Source: Hafnia alvei
Lineage (GTDB): Bacteria > Pseudomonadota > Gammaproteobacteria > Enterobacterales > Enterobacteriaceae
Direction: 5' to 3'
DNA length: 64,000 nt
Assembly (NCBI RefSeq): GCF_900095695.1
Contig: NZ_FMIQ01000037.1
Span: 16,748 to 80,747 of the forward strand
The notes beneath the pieces are model-generated. The model was not told where the DNA came from, searched no databases, and was given only the letters and a program-made list of their open reading frames with translations. The position numbers and the translations under genes are program-made. Positions 27,836-40,192 of this stretch are shown piece by piece (the stretch's first letter is position 1; each line of letters starts with the position of its first letter).

Positions 27836-29209
27836 TTAGCTCTCTGTATCAAGCGGCAACTGCAGGCTGACGGTTAAGCCTCCCAGCGGTGAGTGCTCTG
27901 CGGTCATTTGTCCGCCGTGTGCTTCTACTATATTTTGGCAGATAGATAATCCTAAACCGGAGCCGCCGCTGGCGCGGTTGCGCGAGCCTTCTGCGCGATA
28001 AAAACGTTCAAATATTTTCTTGAGTTGGTCATCGGTCACGCCGGGGGCGCTGTCGTGCCAATAAAGCTGCAAATAGGTATCGCGGATTTGTCCTTGTACC
28101 TTGAGTTGCCCGTTGCCATCAGTATAACGCAGGCTATTTTCGAATAAATTATTGAACAGCTGTAACAAGCGGTCAGGATCGCCAAACACACAGGCTTTTT
28201 CGGGCAGGTCGAGCGAAAGCACAATGTTTTTCATTGCGAAGCGATCGTGGAATGCGCTAGCGGCGATTTGTACTAGATGAATGACGTCAATGTGCTCTTT
28301 GCGGTAGGCGAGGGCGCCTGCGTCAGACATAGAGAGCTGATGCAGATCGTTGACCAGTTTGGTTAACGTGCTCACTTCGGCCTGCAACGAGGCCAACGAA
28401 TCCTGCGTCATTTGACGAACGCCGTCTTGCATCGCTTCTAATTCACCCCGCAGCACCGCCAGCGGCGTGCGTAGCTCATGGGAAACGTCGGCCATGAGCG
28501 CGCGGCGAATATGCTCATTTTTTTCCAGCGTGATGGCAAGCTGGTTGAAGTCTTGTGCCAGCTTGCCCAATTCGTCACGTGATTCCACTTCAACGCGGGT
28601 AGAAAAATTACCGGCGGCGAGCCGATGCATGGCGTCGACTAAGCGTTTAACCGGGGCGAGCATACTGCGTGATAGCGCCCAGGTAACGCCCGCCGCCAGC
28701 AGCGTCGCCAGTGCCACAATCAGCCAGCTGGTGCGCCGTTGCTGTAAATCGAAGTTGATATCGGTATTCCGCGTCAACCGCTCCGGCGGTGTCGTGACCA
28801 CCCATCCCACCGTGCTTCCTTGATACGTCACCGGTTGGCGTGTGCCTTCGGTGGGTATCTCGCCAGGCGGCCCAACCATTTTGCGATTTTTGCTATCAAT
28901 CACCCAAAACGGCGTACGCCAGCCGTGCGGAGGCAGCGTATCGTTGCCTTCGTTGCTTTGCTCAATGTTATGCATGATCTGAAAAATCACACGGTCGTTA
29001 TGGCGAAGAAAGCGCCAGCTTCCGGCCTGCGCATAGCGCTCTTCTAACTCAGAGGCCAGCAGCCGCACTCGCTGTTCATTGCCGTGTTTGATGTAGTCGA
29101 TAAAGCCGCGCTCGAAGCTTAGACGCACGCCCCAGTGCATGGTGATCAACACCAGAATGCAGGTGGAGAAAATGGCAAGAAACAGCTTGCCTGTGATACC
29201 GAGCTTCAT
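27836..29209 (-). CDS. baeS: BaeS, envelope-stress sensor histidine kinase
   Basis: BaeS is an inner-membrane kinase that senses envelope-damaging compounds such as indole and bile, and phosphorylates BaeR. The 457-aa protein has membrane spans near residues 8-28 and 160-182 around a periplasmic domain. A HAMP domain follows (about 183-232), then the HisKA box with His244 ([18 protein letters not shown]). The ATPase domain has an N box ([13 protein letters not shown]) and a G2 box ([10 protein letters not shown]). It overlaps the mdtD stop by four bases, showing that the regulator pair is part of the mdt operon. Confidence 0.96.
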   Translation of the reverse strand: MKLGITGKLFLAIFSTCILVLITMHWGVRLSFERGFIDYIKHGNEQRVRLLASELEERYAQAGSWRFLRHNDRVIFQIMHNIEQSNEGNDTLPPHGWRTPFWVIDSKNRKMVGPPGEIPTEGTRQPVTYQGSTVGWVVTTPPERLTRNTDINFDLQQRRTSWLIVALATLLAAGVTWALSRSMLAPVKRLVDAMHRLAAGNFSTRVEVESRDELGKLAQDFNQLAITLEKNEHIRRALMADVSHELRTPLAVLRGELEAMQDGVRQMTQDSLASLQAEVSTLTKLVNDLHQLSMSDAGALAYRKEHIDVIHLVQIAASAFHDRFAMKNIVLSLDLPEKACVFGDPDRLLQLFNNLFENSLRYTDGNGQLKVQGQIRDTYLQLYWHDSAPGVTDDQLKKIFERFYRAEGSRNRASGGSGLGLSICQNIVEAHGGQMTAEHSPLGGLTVSLQLPLDTES

Positions 29210-30630
29210 GGTTCCTCCTTGCGGCGGCGCGCTGTGCGCTCAAGAGTGCTGTTTTCCAACGTGTCGTCCGGGACGCGTAAAAATACCAGCGCGGGTAGGG
29301 CAATAATCAGGGCAATGCAGACATAGGTGAATAAAAATGCCTGATGGATCTCTAGGCTATTAGCGATGATTTGATGATGTGAGAACATGCCGAGCAGGAG
29401 ACCCGCTACGCTTACGCCCAAGCTCATAGAAAGTTGCATGATCATCGACAGTAAACTGTTGCCGCTGCTGGCGAGTTCATCGGGTAAATCTTTCAGCGTG
29501 AGCGTATTCATTGATGAAAAACGCATGGCGTTAATCATGCCTTGAAAGAACAGCACCAGCGGAATAGCCCAGAGGCTGATATACATTGCGGTAAACGGCA
29601 GCGCCAAACTCACCACCGCTAACGCCAACGTGGCTCCGACCAATACCCGACGATAGCCAAACTGATTCACCACCCGCACCACGATACGCTTCATGCCCAT
29701 ACTGCCGATAATCATCGGGATCATCATCAGCCCTGCGTGAAACGGCGAAAATCCCATACCGATTTGCAGGAAAATCGGCGTCATAAATGGCAGCATTCCG
29801 CTGCCGATCCGCCCGAGAAAACTGCCGCTCAGCCCGAGAGAGAATGTTTTGGTTTTGAGCAGTTCGAGGCTAAACAGCGGGGCATCGCTGCGTTTGGCGT
29901 GCCAATAGTAACTGGCTAGAGCAATACCGCCGGACAATATCAGGCCGTAAATCATGTTGGTCTCAAGCCCAAGCCCTTTATGACCATCGAGCGCCAGCGT
30001 CAGCGTTGCCATCCCAACGGCGAGCATGACAAATCCCCTGATATCAAAACGCCGCGTTTGCATACTGTAATTGGGCATCAGCCACAGCGTTGCTATGGCG
30101 CCGATAATACCCACGGGTAAGTTGATTAAAAATATCCAGTGCCAACTGGCATATTGCACTAGAAATCCGCCTAGTGCAGGGCCAACCAGTGGGCCAATTT
30201 GGCCGGGGAGCGTAACGAAGGTCATCGCCGCCATATATTGGCTACGTGGCACAATTTTCATCACGGTTAAACGCCCAACCGGCACCATCATGGCGCCGCC
30301 AATACCTTGCAGCACGCGAGCCATCAGCAGTTGGTTTAGGGTTTCAGCCTGAGCACAAAACAGAGAGCCCAGCGTAAACAAAATAATTGCGCTGAAGAAA
30401 ACACGTTTCACGCCCACGCGGTCGGCTAGCCAGCCGCTGGCGGGTAACATCACCGCCACGGTGAGTACATAGGCCACCACCACCGACTGCATGCGCAGCG
30501 GGCTTTCCCCAAGGCTTGCGGCCATTGCGGGCAACGCCGTGTTGACGATGGTGGTATCCAGCGTTTGCATGAAAAAGCCAAAAGCGACAATCCATAGCTG
30601 CCAGCGGACCGAGGCGGATTGTTCAGGCAT
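29206..30630 (-). CDS. mdtD: MdtD, DHA2-family MFS exporter
   Basis: This is a 474-aa, 14-span MFS exporter of the DHA2 group. Family motifs are [17 protein letters not shown], a [14 protein letters not shown] loop and [18 protein letters not shown]. The homologue is not needed for the drug resistance given by MdtABC, and in Salmonella it has been tied to iron-citrate export. It normally follows mdtC directly. Here a 313-bp gap filled with palindromic repeats separates them. It overlaps baeS by four bases. The gap may lower its expression relative to mdtABC, but this is inference. Confidence 0.94.
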   Translation of the reverse strand: MPEQSASVRWQLWIVAFGFFMQTLDTTIVNTALPAMAASLGESPLRMQSVVVAYVLTVAVMLPASGWLADRVGVKRVFFSAIILFTLGSLFCAQAETLNQLLMARVLQGIGGAMMVPVGRLTVMKIVPRSQYMAAMTFVTLPGQIGPLVGPALGGFLVQYASWHWIFLINLPVGIIGAIATLWLMPNYSMQTRRFDIRGFVMLAVGMATLTLALDGHKGLGLETNMIYGLILSGGIALASYYWHAKRSDAPLFSLELLKTKTFSLGLSGSFLGRIGSGMLPFMTPIFLQIGMGFSPFHAGLMMIPMIIGSMGMKRIVVRVVNQFGYRRVLVGATLALAVVSLALPFTAMYISLWAIPLVLFFQGMINAMRFSSMNTLTLKDLPDELASSGNSLLSMIMQLSMSLGVSVAGLLLGMFSHHQIIANSLEIHQAFLFTYVCIALIIALPALVFLRVPDDTLENSTLERTARRRKEEP

Positions 30631-30711
30631 GGATAAAGCTCCGGTAAGTTAAGTCATTATTTAGGTTCAGTGAGTTATTCCGAACGCTAACAGACATTGT
30701 TGTTTTACTGT

Positions 30712-30955
30712 GTGAACCAGCAAGCGTCCGGACTAGGGGGCTCGCCGCCGCCCCCTAGTGACCCGGCTCTGCACCACACCACCTACCAGCCTGCTGCGCA
30801 GGTTCCTTCGCTGCAAACTCTGGGCTTAATCGCACCATCGTAGAGTCGTTCCCGACTCCCTACGATTCTCGCGGCGTCCATGCCGCTCGTGCTTGCCCGC
30901 CGTTTTCCGCTCAGCTGTCCGGTAATGTGCCGCTGTACAAGGTCTATCTCGGCAG
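30712..30955. repeat. Palindromic mosaic repeat cluster inside the mdt operon (family B)
   Basis: Four strong hairpins follow each other: ACTAGGGGG / CCCCCTAGT (30732-30759), CCTGC / GCAGG (30790-30802), CGTAGaGTCG / CGACtcCTACG-type (30839-30864) and GCGGC / GCCGC (30871-30886). A last imperfect pair, CCGCTG / CAGCGG, lies near 30930-30957 and reaches into the 3' end of mdtC. There is no open frame and no transposase. The element fills the mdtC-mdtD junction, which is otherwise tight in this operon. It shares the hairpin-string design of the 6851-7029 element but not its sequence. Confidence 0.7.
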
Positions 30956-33900
30956 CGGTTTTAGCGTTTTTACTTTGCTAAAGCGGCTACGTAGTCGGTC
31001 AAAATAGAGATACACCACCGGCGTGGTGTAGAGCGTAAGCAACTGGCTCATCACCAAACCACCGGCAATCGTGATACCTAAAGGCTGACGCAGTTCTGCG
31101 CCGTCGCCGCTGCTAAACGCCAGAGGCAATGCGCCAAACAGCGCCGCCATGGTGGTCATCATGATCGGGCGGAAACGCAGCAGGCAGGCTTGGAAAATTG
31201 CATCGCGCGGGCTCATGCCGCCGTTGCGCTCGGCCTCTAGGGCAAAATCGACCATCATGATGGCGTTCTTCTTCACTATCCCTATCAGTAGCATGATGCC
31301 GATCAGCGCAATCAGGCTAAAAGGTGCGCCAAACATTTCTAACGCCAACAGCGCGCCCACACCTGCCGAAGGCAGCGTAGACAGAATGGTCAGCGGATGC
31401 ACGTAGCTTTCATACAATATACCCAGCACGATATACACCGTGGCAATGGCGGCTAGAATCAAAATGATCTGCGAGTTTTGGGTGTCTTGGAAAACCTGCG
31501 CGGTACCCGCGAAGGTGCCGCGTACCGTATTCGGCACGCCCAGCGCGGTCATGGTGCGTTCAATGGCGGCAGAAGCATCTGACAGCGCGCCTCCTTCCGG
31601 TAAGTTGAAGGAGATGGTCGATGCCGCAGTTAAGCCCTGATGATTGACCGATAACGGCGCATTGGCCGGTTGCCATTTCGCAAAATAGGAAAGTGGGATG
31701 GCTTTGCCGTCGCTGTTAATCACAAACATTTTGTCTAGTGAGCTTTCGTCCTGCGTATACTCCGGCGCCACTTCCATTACCACGTGATATTGATTGAGCG
31801 GCTGATAGATGGTTGAAATCTGTCGTTGACCGAAGGCGTTATTGAGCAAGGCGTTAGCATCAGCCACGTTAATGCCCAAACGCGCCATACTTTCACGGTC
31901 ATAGGTCAGCGCCAGCTCCGAGCCTTTATCTTGCTGATCGGAGCTCACATCGGCCAGTTCAGGAAGCTTGGCAAAGGCTGCACGAATTTTAGGCTCCCAC
32001 TTACGCAGTTCGGCAAGATCGTCCGATAGCAACGTGTACTGGTAGCTGGCGTTGCCTTGACGACCGCCTACGCGAATATCTTGTACGGCCATCAGGAACA
32101 AATTCGCTCCCGGCTCTTTGGCCAGCTTGCCGCGCAGACGCGCAATCACGTGCTGAGCATCGTCTTTGCGTTCACCCAACGGTTTTAACGAGATAAACAT
32201 CATGCCGCTGTTAACGTTCGAGCCGCCGGTGAATCCGGTTACGTTATCCACATCGGGATCGCTGCGCACAATTTTCATGAAGTCCTGTAGCTTGCCCCGC
32301 ATCGCCTGAAACGAAATGCTTTGGTCGGCTTGAATAAAGCCCATCAGACGGCCCGTGTCCTGCTCAGGGAAGAAGGTTTTCGGAATAGAGATATACAGCC
32401 AGATATTCAGGCCGATGGTGGCGATCAGGATCAGCAACACCCAGCGGGCATGATTTAATACCCAGCCCAGACTCTTGCCGTAGCCTTGCTGCATTTTCAG
32501 CAGCAGTTTACCAAAACCGCGGATCCGTTCTTGATGGCGTGACGGGCGCTTTTTAAGCAGATGCGCGCACATCATTGGCGTGAGCGTGAGTGAAATCACC
32601 AGCGATATGCCGATAGCCACCGAGAGCGTGACCGAAAATTCTCGGAACAAACGCCCCGGCAAGCCGCTCATCAACAGCAGCGGAATAAACACCGCCACTA
32701 GCGATAGGCTCATGGAGAGCACGGTGAAACCCACTTCACGCGCACCAATCAGCGCGGCTTTTTTCGGTTCCATGCCCGCTTCCACGTGGCGTGAAATATT
32801 CTCCAGCACCACAATGGCGTCATCGACCACAAATCCGGTCGCGATCGTCAGCGCCATCAGCGAAAGGTTATTCAGGCTAAAATCGCACAGGTACATGGCG
32901 GCGAAGGTGCCGATGAGCGAAACCGGTACGGCGACGGCGGGGATCAGCGTGGCTCGGCCAGAGCGCAAGAACAGGAATACCACCATGATCACCAAGCCGA
33001 CGGCGATAGACAGCGAGCTCTCTACTTCGTCGAGCGAAGCACGGATGGTCGGTGAGCGATCCTGAGCCACCTGCAAATCGATTGAGGCCGGGATCAACGC
33101 TTTGAACTCTGGGATCTCTGCGCGAATACGATCGACGGTTTCGATAATGTTGGCATCGGCGCTGCGGCGGATCATGATCAAAATGGCGGGTTTGGCGTCG
33201 GTCATACCCGCATTGCGCACGTCTTCCACCGAATCTTTAACGTTGGCAACGTCGCTGAGGCGTACCGCAGATCCGTTGTTGTAATGAATGATTAAGGGCT
33301 GATAGTCCTGTGCGGTTTTGATTTCATCGTTGGTTTGCACCTGCCAACGCTGGTTTTGCGCGTCAACCGCTCCCTGAGGACGACGTACGTTAGCGTTGGC
33401 AATAGAGGTTCGCACGCTGTCGAGTGAAACGCCCTGATTGAACAGCGCTTCAGGATTGAGCTCGACGCGCACCGCAGGCAAGGAACTCCCGCCAACCGAA
33501 ACGTCGCCCACGCCGTCTACCTGCGCGATTTTTTGCGCCAGCTGAGTGGAGGCGATGTCATAAAGCTTCGCTTGATCATAGGTGTCTGACGTCAGCGTCA
33601 TGATCATGATCGGCGCATCAGACGGGTTAGCTTTGCGATAGCTTGGGCGGCTCGGCATACCCGACGGCAGCAGGCTTTGCGCCGCATTAATCGCGGCCTG
33701 CACGTCACGTGCGGCGCCGTTGATATCGCGGTTAAAATCAAACTGAATAATGATACGCGTGCTGCCGAGCGAGCTGGATGAGGTCATCTCGCTGATCCCG
33801 GCAATGCGCCCTAATGCGCGCTCCAACGGTGTCGCCACCGATGACGCCATGGTTTCAGGCGAGGCGCCCGGCAGAGAGGCGCTCACCATAATGACCGGAT

Positions 33901-34042
33901 AATCTACCTGCGGCAGCGGTGCGACGGGCAATAATCTAAAGCCCAAAATTCCGCACAGCGTAATAGCCAGCGTCAGCAGCGTGGTGGCGACTGGCCGGTT
34001 GATGAACAAGGCGAAGAAGCCTTTTGACGGAGAGAACTTCAC
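30944..34042 (-). CDS. mdtC: MdtC, RND multidrug efflux pump subunit
   Basis: MdtC is one of two different RND subunits that form a mixed trimer (MdtB2C) with adaptor MdtA and TolC, exporting bile salts, novobiocin and other drugs by proton exchange. The 1032-aa protein has the usual 12 spans, with TM1 near residues 18-38. RND signatures are [41 protein letters not shown] (proton-relay Asp pair) and [16 protein letters not shown]. It overlaps mdtB by four bases. The last dozen residues ([10 protein letters not shown]) are unlike the E. coli tail, and the stop codon falls within the repeat cluster, so the C-terminus appears rewritten by the insertion. Confidence 0.96.
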   Translation of the reverse strand: MKFSPSKGFFALFINRPVATTLLTLAITLCGILGFRLLPVAPLPQVDYPVIMVSASLPGASPETMASSVATPLERALGRIAGISEMTSSSSLGSTRIIIQFDFNRDINGAARDVQAAINAAQSLLPSGMPSRPSYRKANPSDAPIMIMTLTSDTYDQAKLYDIASTQLAQKIAQVDGVGDVSVGGSSLPAVRVELNPEALFNQGVSLDSVRTSIANANVRRPQGAVDAQNQRWQVQTNDEIKTAQDYQPLIIHYNNGSAVRLSDVANVKDSVEDVRNAGMTDAKPAILIMIRRSADANIIETVDRIRAEIPEFKALIPASIDLQVAQDRSPTIRASLDEVESSLSIAVGLVIMVVFLFLRSGRATLIPAVAVPVSLIGTFAAMYLCDFSLNNLSLMALTIATGFVVDDAIVVLENISRHVEAGMEPKKAALIGAREVGFTVLSMSLSLVAVFIPLLLMSGLPGRLFREFSVTLSVAIGISLVISLTLTPMMCAHLLKKRPSRHQERIRGFGKLLLKMQQGYGKSLGWVLNHARWVLLILIATIGLNIWLYISIPKTFFPEQDTGRLMGFIQADQSISFQAMRGKLQDFMKIVRSDPDVDNVTGFTGGSNVNSGMMFISLKPLGERKDDAQHVIARLRGKLAKEPGANLFLMAVQDIRVGGRQGNASYQYTLLSDDLAELRKWEPKIRAAFAKLPELADVSSDQQDKGSELALTYDRESMARLGINVADANALLNNAFGQRQISTIYQPLNQYHVVMEVAPEYTQDESSLDKMFVINSDGKAIPLSYFAKWQPANAPLSVNHQGLTAASTISFNLPEGGALSDASAAIERTMTALGVPNTVRGTFAGTAQVFQDTQNSQIILILAAIATVYIVLGILYESYVHPLTILSTLPSAGVGALLALEMFGAPFSLIALIGIMLLIGIVKKNAIMMVDFALEAERNGGMSPRDAIFQACLLRFRPIMMTTMAALFGALPLAFSSGDGAELRQPLGITIAGGLVMSQLLTLYTTPVVYLYFDRLRSRFSKVKTLKPLPR

Positions 34043-37000
34043 TGGACGTTCTCCTGCGGATCTTTAGCCGGATGCGTGTTGCGCGAAACCTTATCAAACA
34101 GCAGGTAAATCACCGGCGTGGTGAACAGCGTCAGAATTTGGCTCATGACCAAACCGCCGACCATGCAAATTCCCAGCGGCTGGCGCAGTTCGGCCCCAAC
34201 GCCGGTGCTGAGCATCAGCGGCAGAGCACCCAGCAACGCCGCCAGCGTGGTCATCAGAATAGGGCGGAAACGCAGCAAACAGGCTTGATAAATGGCGTCA
34301 TACGGCGCCATTCCTTGCTCACGCTCGGCGGCAAGGGCGAAGTCGATCATCATGATGGCGTTTTTCTTCACGATACCAATCAGCAAAATGATGCCGATAA
34401 TGGCAATCACATCGAGCTCGCTGCCCGCCATAATCAGCGCCAATAATGCGCCCACCCCGGCGGTCGGCAGCGTTGACAGAATGGTAACCGGATGAATAAA
34501 GCTTTCATACAGCACGCCCAGAACGATGTACATCGCGATAATCGCCGCCACGATAAGCCACAATGTGCTGCCCAGCGCCGATTCAAACGCGAGCGTTGCA
34601 CCTTGGAAATTCGTAGTGATATCAACGGGCATATTAAGCTGCTGTTCGGTGCTGGTGATGGTTTTCATCGCCTGCTCAAGCGAGTAGCCGTCGGTAACGT
34701 TGAACGACACCGTGGTGGATGGGAACTGATCGAGATGGTTGATCGACAGCGGCCCAAAACGTTGCTCAATAGTAGCAATAGAGTTCAACGGCACATTTTT
34801 GCCGTCGCTGCTGGTGAGATACACATCGTTAAACGCGGCTAAACCATTGCTGTGATCCTGATTATGCTCCATCACCACGCGATACTGGTTGGCTTGGGTA
34901 TAAATCGTGGAGATCAACCGTTGGCCGAAGGCGTTATACAGCGCGTTATCCACGTCGGCCATGGTAATGCCTAAGCGGCTGGCGGTATCGCGGTTAACGT
35001 TCACAAAGGCCACTAATCCCTGATCCTGCCAGTCACTGCTTACGTCTTTCAGCATCGGTGATTTTTGCAGTTCACCTACCAGTTTCGGTACCCACGTGCT
35101 CAGCTCGTCCAGCGACATGGCCTGTAAGGTGAACTGGTACTGCGTACGGCTGACCTGCGTATCAATGGTCAGATCCTGAACTGGCTGAAGATAAAGCTGA
35201 ATACCGGGGATCTTGTCGGCCATTTTTTGCAGGCGCGGGATGATTTGCTGAACGCGATCTTTACGCTCATCCAGCGGTTTCAGGTTGATCTGCAATCGTC
35301 CGCTGTTCAGCGTGGCGTTGGTGCCATCCACGCCGATAAACGAGCTCAGGCTCGCGACGTCAGGATCTTTAAGAATTTCAGCCGCCAGCGTTTGCTGACG
35401 CTGCGCCATTTCGCTAAAGGAAACCGACTGCGGTGCCTGAACGGTGCCTTGGATCAGGCCGTTATCCTGAATAGGGAAGAAACCTTTAGGAATGAAAATA
35501 TACAGCAGAACGGTCAGCACCAGCGTGCTCAGCGCCACGCTCAGCGTGAGCATCGGGTGATTCAATACGACTTTGAGCCATTCACCATATTTGGCAATGA
35601 CGCGTTCGAAGAAACGCTCGCTGGCACGCGAGAAGCGGTTTTGTTTGCGCAGCGATTCATGGCTGAGCATACGCGCGCACATCATTGGCGTTAGGGTTAA
35701 CGACACCACCGCCGAAATCAGGATCGCCACCGCCAAGGTGACCGCAAATTCGCGGAACAGGCGGCCAATAATATCGCCCATAAACAGCAGTGGGATCAGC
35801 ACCGCAATCAGGGAGAAGGTTAGAGAAATAATGGTGAAACCAATTTCGCCCGCGCCTTTCAACGCGGCATCCAGCGGCTTTTCCCCTTTTTCGATATAGC
35901 GCGAGATGTTTTCGATCACCACGATGGCGTCATCGACCACGAAACCGGTGGCGATTGTCAGGGCCATCAAGGTGAGGTTGTTTATCGAAAAATCGAGGAA
36001 ATACATGACGGCGAACGTACCCACCAGCGACAGCGGCACGGCCACGCTGGGAATAATGGTGGCTGGCACATTGCGCAAGAACAGGTAAATCACCATCACC
36101 ACGAGGGCAATCGCTAATAGCAGCTCGGTCTGCACATCGCTGACCGAGGCGCGAATGGTTTCGGTGCGGTCAGTCAGCACCGTCATTTTTACTGATTTGG
36201 GCAGACTTTCTGTCAGCTGTGGCAGCAATGACTGGATGCTGTCGGCAGTGGTAATCACGTTCGCACCCGGCTGGCGCTGAACGTTTAAAATGATGGCCGG
36301 TTTGGTATTGGCCCACGCGGCCAGCTTGGTGTTTTCTGCCGCCTGTTCGATGGTTGCCACGTCGCTTAAGCGAACCGGAGCGCCGTTGGAATAGGCCACG
36401 ATCAGATCGCGATAGTCCTCAGCCGACTTCATTTGGTCGTTGGCAGACAGCGTAACCGAGCGCGTTGGGCCGTCAAAGCTCCCTTTCGCTGAGTTAACGT
36501 TGGCGTTAACGATAGCGGTACGGATGGTTTCGCTGTCTAAACCATAGGCTGCAACCGCCGGTGCGTTTAACCGCACGCGCACCGCAGGGCGTTGACCGCC
36601 TGAAATCGTCACCAGACCCACGCCGCTAACCTGCGAGATTTTCTGCGAAATGCGGGTTTCCACCATATCTTCAACCTGCGTCATCGCCACCGCATCGGAG
36701 GTGACGGCGATGGTCATGATCGGCGGATCGGCAGGGTTAACTTTGCTGTAAATCGGCGGATAGGGCAGGTCGGTCGGCAGCAGATTGGTGGCGGCGTTAA
36801 TCGCGGCCTGAACCTCTTGCTCCGCGACATCGAGCGGCAGCGTTAGCTGAAATTGTAAGGTAATCACCGACGCGCCGCCGGAGCTTTGCGACGACATCTG
36901 TTTTAAGCCCGACATTTGGCCGAACTGACGTTCCAGCGGTGCGGTAATGGCAGACGTGGTGACGTCTGGGCTGGCGCCCGGATAAAGCGTTACCACCTGA

Positions 37001-37188
37001 ATCGTTGGGTAATCCACCTCTGGCAACGCGGAAACCGACAGTGAGCGATAACCGACGATCCCCGCCAGCAGAATAGCCACCATTAGCAGCGTGGTGGCGA
37101 CCGGGCGCAGAATAAACAGGCGAGAAGGCCCACCGGCGGCGGGCGTTTCGTTTTTAGGCTCTTCAGAACCGACAGGCGTGTGTTGCAT
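34039..37188 (-). CDS. mdtB: MdtB, RND multidrug efflux pump subunit
   Basis: MdtB is the partner RND protein of MdtC; two MdtB and one MdtC form the active trimer. The 1049-aa protein carries [17 protein letters not shown] in TM1 and [11 protein letters not shown]. The TM4 proton-relay motif reads [13 protein letters not shown], and [19 protein letters not shown] lies in the C-terminal half. It overlaps mdtA by one base and mdtC by four, so the three are translationally coupled. The length is close to E. coli MdtB (1040). Induction by BaeR is expected from operon structure. Confidence 0.97.
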   Translation of the reverse strand: MQHTPVGSEEPKNETPAAGGPSRLFILRPVATTLLMVAILLAGIVGYRSLSVSALPEVDYPTIQVVTLYPGASPDVTTSAITAPLERQFGQMSGLKQMSSQSSGGASVITLQFQLTLPLDVAEQEVQAAINAATNLLPTDLPYPPIYSKVNPADPPIMTIAVTSDAVAMTQVEDMVETRISQKISQVSGVGLVTISGGQRPAVRVRLNAPAVAAYGLDSETIRTAIVNANVNSAKGSFDGPTRSVTLSANDQMKSAEDYRDLIVAYSNGAPVRLSDVATIEQAAENTKLAAWANTKPAIILNVQRQPGANVITTADSIQSLLPQLTESLPKSVKMTVLTDRTETIRASVSDVQTELLLAIALVVMVIYLFLRNVPATIIPSVAVPLSLVGTFAVMYFLDFSINNLTLMALTIATGFVVDDAIVVIENISRYIEKGEKPLDAALKGAGEIGFTIISLTFSLIAVLIPLLFMGDIIGRLFREFAVTLAVAILISAVVSLTLTPMMCARMLSHESLRKQNRFSRASERFFERVIAKYGEWLKVVLNHPMLTLSVALSTLVLTVLLYIFIPKGFFPIQDNGLIQGTVQAPQSVSFSEMAQRQQTLAAEILKDPDVASLSSFIGVDGTNATLNSGRLQINLKPLDERKDRVQQIIPRLQKMADKIPGIQLYLQPVQDLTIDTQVSRTQYQFTLQAMSLDELSTWVPKLVGELQKSPMLKDVSSDWQDQGLVAFVNVNRDTASRLGITMADVDNALYNAFGQRLISTIYTQANQYRVVMEHNQDHSNGLAAFNDVYLTSSDGKNVPLNSIATIEQRFGPLSINHLDQFPSTTVSFNVTDGYSLEQAMKTITSTEQQLNMPVDITTNFQGATLAFESALGSTLWLIVAAIIAMYIVLGVLYESFIHPVTILSTLPTAGVGALLALIMAGSELDVIAIIGIILLIGIVKKNAIMMIDFALAAEREQGMAPYDAIYQACLLRFRPILMTTLAALLGALPLMLSTGVGAELRQPLGICMVGGLVMSQILTLFTTPVIYLLFDKVSRNTHPAKDPQENVQ

Positions 37189-38483
37189 TATGACTTGTCC
37201 TGTTTACCAGCGTTCTGCTTATCCGTGTTTGGCTTAGCAGGAGCATCTTTGCCTGCTTGTGCCTGAGTTTGTGCGGCATTTTCGCTATGAGGCGCAATCA
37301 CTTCGACGGTTGCACCTTCGGTTAACTGATCGATACCGTCAGTGACCACGCGCTCGCCCGCTGAGAGTCCACCGGTAATAACCACGTCAGAGGCATCACG
37401 GGTTCCCACGGATACGGCGTGCTTACTCACCTGATTTTTATCATTCACGACCCATACGAAGTTGCCTTCGTTCCCCATTTGAACTGCAGCGGCAGGAGCC
37501 ACCACGGCGTCGCTTTGAGTGGATACTTTCAGACGCACGTTAACAAACTGATTGGGGAATAAGGTGTCGTCTTGGTTATCAAACCGCGCCTTAATTTTGA
37601 TGGTGCCGGTGCTGGTGTCGATCTGGTTATCCATGCTCAGCAAGGTGCCCGTGGTCAGCAAGTGCTGATTGGAGCGATCCCACGCTTCCACCTCTAACTT
37701 GCCGTTTTCTTTTTGTGCCTGCTGAATGCTGGCGATATTCACTTCTGGCAGCGTGAAGACCACATCAATTGGATGCGTTTGGGTTAACACCACTAAACCG
37801 GTGGTATCACCGCTAGTGATATAGTTGCCTTCATCAACCAGCTTCAACCCCACGCGACCATCAATGGGGGCGGTGATACGGCTATAGGTCAACTGAAGCT
37901 TGGCGCTGTCAACGGCACCCTGATCGGCCACGATGCTGCCCTGCGTTTGAGTCACCAGAGAGGCCTGCGTATCCAGCTCTTGCTGAGAAACCATGTTGGT
38001 TTTGCTGAGCTGCTGATAACGCGCTAGGTCACGGCGCGCATTGGCTAAAATAGCCTGATCTTTGGCCAGTTGCCCTTGAGCTTGAGCCAGCTGAACCTGG
38101 AAAGGGCGTGGGTCGATCTCTGCCAATAAATCACCGGCCTTGACCTGCTGGCCTTCGGTGAAGTGGATTTTCATCAGTTGGCCATCGACGCGGCTACGTA
38201 CGGTGACCGTATTGGCAGCCGTTACTGTCCCTAAACCGGTGAGATAGTTAGGCACGTTAGATATGCGTGTTTCTGCCGCCTGAACCGGAGCCAATATGCC
38301 GCTGCCGCCACGACGACCGCCGGCTTTGCCACCTGCTTTCCCTTTCTGTGCCTGTTCTGCGCCAACAGTGGGCGCTTCGGTGCCGCTGCTGGTATAACGC
38401 CAAACAATGACGCCAGCCACAACAAGAACGGCGATAGCCCACCAAAGGCGTTTACGGGAGGTCGGTTTATTGAAAGCGCTCAT
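37188..38483 (-). CDS. mdtA: MdtA, periplasmic adaptor of the MdtABC pump
   Basis: MdtA is a membrane fusion protein that links MdtBC to TolC. The 431-aa protein has an N-terminal membrane anchor ([16 protein letters not shown], about residues 13-29), not a lipobox. A Gly/Lys/Arg-rich linker follows ([14 protein letters not shown]). The split lipoyl halves ([34 protein letters not shown] and [13 protein letters not shown]) flank a helical hairpin of about 65 residues. The tail after residue 400 is Gln/Ala/Lys-rich and longer than in E. coli (415 aa). It is the first gene of mdtABCD-baeSR. Its 5' region (38484-38757) is also the leader of the divergent aldo/keto reductase. Confidence 0.96.
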   Translation of the reverse strand: MSAFNKPTSRKRLWWAIAVLVVAGVIVWRYTSSGTEAPTVGAEQAQKGKAGGKAGGRRGGSGILAPVQAAETRISNVPNYLTGLGTVTAANTVTVRSRVDGQLMKIHFTEGQQVKAGDLLAEIDPRPFQVQLAQAQGQLAKDQAILANARRDLARYQQLSKTNMVSQQELDTQASLVTQTQGSIVADQGAVDSAKLQLTYSRITAPIDGRVGLKLVDEGNYITSGDTTGLVVLTQTHPIDVVFTLPEVNIASIQQAQKENGKLEVEAWDRSNQHLLTTGTLLSMDNQIDTSTGTIKIKARFDNQDDTLFPNQFVNVRLKVSTQSDAVVAPAAAVQMGNEGNFVWVVNDKNQVSKHAVSVGTRDASDVVITGGLSAGERVVTDGIDQLTEGATVEVIAPHSENAAQTQAQAGKDAPAKPNTDKQNAGKQDKS

Positions 38484-38757
38484 TGCAGACTGAATTCTCC
38501 AGAGAAATATCCCCGCCGCAGCGGGAATATAAAAATTGGACTTAGTGGTCCAATCACAAACAAATTAGTGACTCGTGTCAGTTTACTATTCTAGGCCGTT
38601 AGCTTTATCTAAAAATGAAGGAAATATGGAAGATAAGTCAGATAGGGTAAGACCTTTCTGGATTTAGCCTAAATTGTCTATCACCTATGCGAATAATTAG
38701 TGCTAATAGTATTCGTTATCAGCGTTGTTTTCTCAAATCTCAGCACAGGAGCCAATA

Positions 38758-39711
38758 ATGAATTTACGTGAGCTAGGACGTTCTGGTATTCGAGTTCCGA
38801 CCATTACCTTTGGCGGGAACGTATTTGGTTGGACCGTGGATCAGGCAACCTCGTTTAGCCTGCTTGACGCACTGCTAGACCACAAACTGAACTTCATTGA
38901 TACCGCCGACGTTTACTCTGCGTGGGTGCCAGGAAATTTCGGCGGTGAGTCTGAAACTATTATCGGCAACTGGCTGCAAAAAAGCGGCAAGCGTGACCAA
39001 ATTATTCTGGCTACCAAGGTGGGTAAACCGATGGGGCCACAGCTGAAAGGGCTATCGGCACGTTATATCCGCGAGGCAGTGGAAGCCTCTCTGCGCCGCT
39101 TGAAAACCGACTATATCGATCTTTATCAGGCGCATGATGACGACCAAAACACGCCGCTGGCGCAAACGATGAATGCCTTTGATGCGTTGATTAAAGAGGG
39201 CAAGGTGCGCGCGATAGGGGCGTCGAACTACAGCGCGGAGCGCTTGGCCAAAGCGTTGGATGTAAGCGCTCAATTAGGCTTGGCGCGTTATGAAACCATT
39301 CAACCCGAATACAATTTATACGACCGCCATGATTTCGAAGTTGATCTGGCACCGCTGGTACAAAAAGAAGGTCTGGGCGTGATTAACTACTACGCCTTGG
39401 CCAGCGGGTTCCTCTCGGGGAAATACCGTAGCGCTGAAGATGCCCACAAAAGCGCACGAGGTAACGGGATTGTGGAGAAATACCTCAATAGCCGTGGGCT
39501 GGGGATCCTTGATGCGCTGGAGCAGGTAGCCCATGAGGTCAATGCCTCACCGGTGGCCGTGGCGTTAGCGTGGCAAATCGCACAGCCGGGAATAACCTCG
39601 CCGATTGCGAGCGCCACATCGTTAAAACAGCTAAACGAGTTAGCGGTGGCGGCCAATCTTCGCTTGAGCGCGGAACAGGTTAGGGTGATTACCGATGCCA
39701 GCGCTTACTAA
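38758..39711 (+). CDS. Aldo/keto reductase
   Basis: This is a 317-aa (beta/alpha)8 NADPH-dependent aldo/keto reductase. The catalytic tetrad is visible: Asp48 and Tyr53 (FIDTADVYS), Lys87 (ATKVG) and His126 (YQAHDDD). The C-terminal cofactor region (ASATSLKQLNELAVAANLRLS) is of the YhdN/YajO kind. The ATG at 38758-38760 follows CACAGGAG; the eleven upstream residues are leader. It is divergent from mdtA and separated from ppnP by 130 bases, probably a single-gene unit. The substrate cannot be told from sequence; general detoxification of aldehydes is typical. Confidence 0.9.
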   Translation: MNLRELGRSGIRVPTITFGGNVFGWTVDQATSFSLLDALLDHKLNFIDTADVYSAWVPGNFGGESETIIGNWLQKSGKRDQIILATKVGKPMGPQLKGLSARYIREAVEASLRRLKTDYIDLYQAHDDDQNTPLAQTMNAFDALIKEGKVRAIGASNYSAERLAKALDVSAQLGLARYETIQPEYNLYDRHDFEVDLAPLVQKEGLGVINYYALASGFLSGKYRSAEDAHKSARGNGIVEKYLNSRGLGILDALEQVAHEVNASPVAVALAWQIAQPGITSPIASATSLKQLNELAVAANLRLSAEQVRVITDASAY

Positions 39712-39842
39712 GCAAACGTTCAGTTAATGAGCGCTTGAAGCCATAACCGGCGCGGTTCTCTCACAGTGTGAACTAAGTCAGTGACAGCACTGTTTTTTTC
39801 ATACAAGATGCAGTAACCCCTTCTCAATACAGGTGCCATAGT

Positions 39843-40130
39843 ATGTTGAATGTAAATGAGTATTTTGCTGGTAAAGTGAAGTCGATTGGTTTTGACAGTG
39901 GCAGCATTGGGCGTCAGAGCATTGGCGTAATGGACGCAGGGGAATACACCTTCTCAACCGATAAGCCGGAAGAGATGACGGTGATTACAGGTGCATTGCG
40001 TGTGTTAATTCCGGGTGCGCCTGATTGGCAGGTGTTCTCATCAGGCGAGACGTTCTTTGTTCCGGGGCATAGCGAGTTTAACTTGCAGGTTGCGGAACCG
40101 ACTTCGTATCTGTGTAAATACCTGAGCTAA
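39843..40130 (+). CDS. ppnP: PpnP, pyrimidine/purine nucleoside phosphorylase
   Basis: PpnP is a small (95 aa) cupin-fold phosphorylase that splits nucleosides such as uridine, guanosine and adenosine into base and ribose 1-phosphate. It closely matches E. coli PpnP (YaiE, 94 aa). Conserved segments are [46 protein letters not shown] and PTSYLCKYL. It lies next to rdgC, as in E. coli, and converges on it with a shared terminator. Confidence 0.95.
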   Translation: MLNVNEYFAGKVKSIGFDSGSIGRQSIGVMDAGEYTFSTDKPEEMTVITGALRVLIPGAPDWQVFSSGETFFVPGHSEFNLQVAEPTSYLCKYLS

Positions 40131-40152
40131 GATTTCTTAGTCTCAAACAAAC

Positions 40153-40182
40153 GGGCTGGAGTTTAACTTCAGCCCGTTTTTG
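40153..40182. terminator. Bidirectional terminator between ppnP and rdgC
   Basis: The stem ACGGGCTG / CAGCCCGT around GAGTTTAACTT is followed by T4-5, with A-rich sequence on the other side. Confidence 0.85.
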
Positions 40183-40192
40183 TTAGCTCTAC

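Noticed and set aside
32580..33065. 161-codon plus-strand frame within mdtC
   Set aside because: It is an antisense shadow of conserved RND membrane spans. No ribosome site or family pattern was seen.
38484..38757. Possible BaeR box upstream of mdtA (TCTTCCATATTTCC on the minus strand near 38620-38640)
   Set aside because: Only the CCAT centre and a few flanking bases fit the BaeR consensus; too weak to list although BaeR control of mdtABCD is expected.
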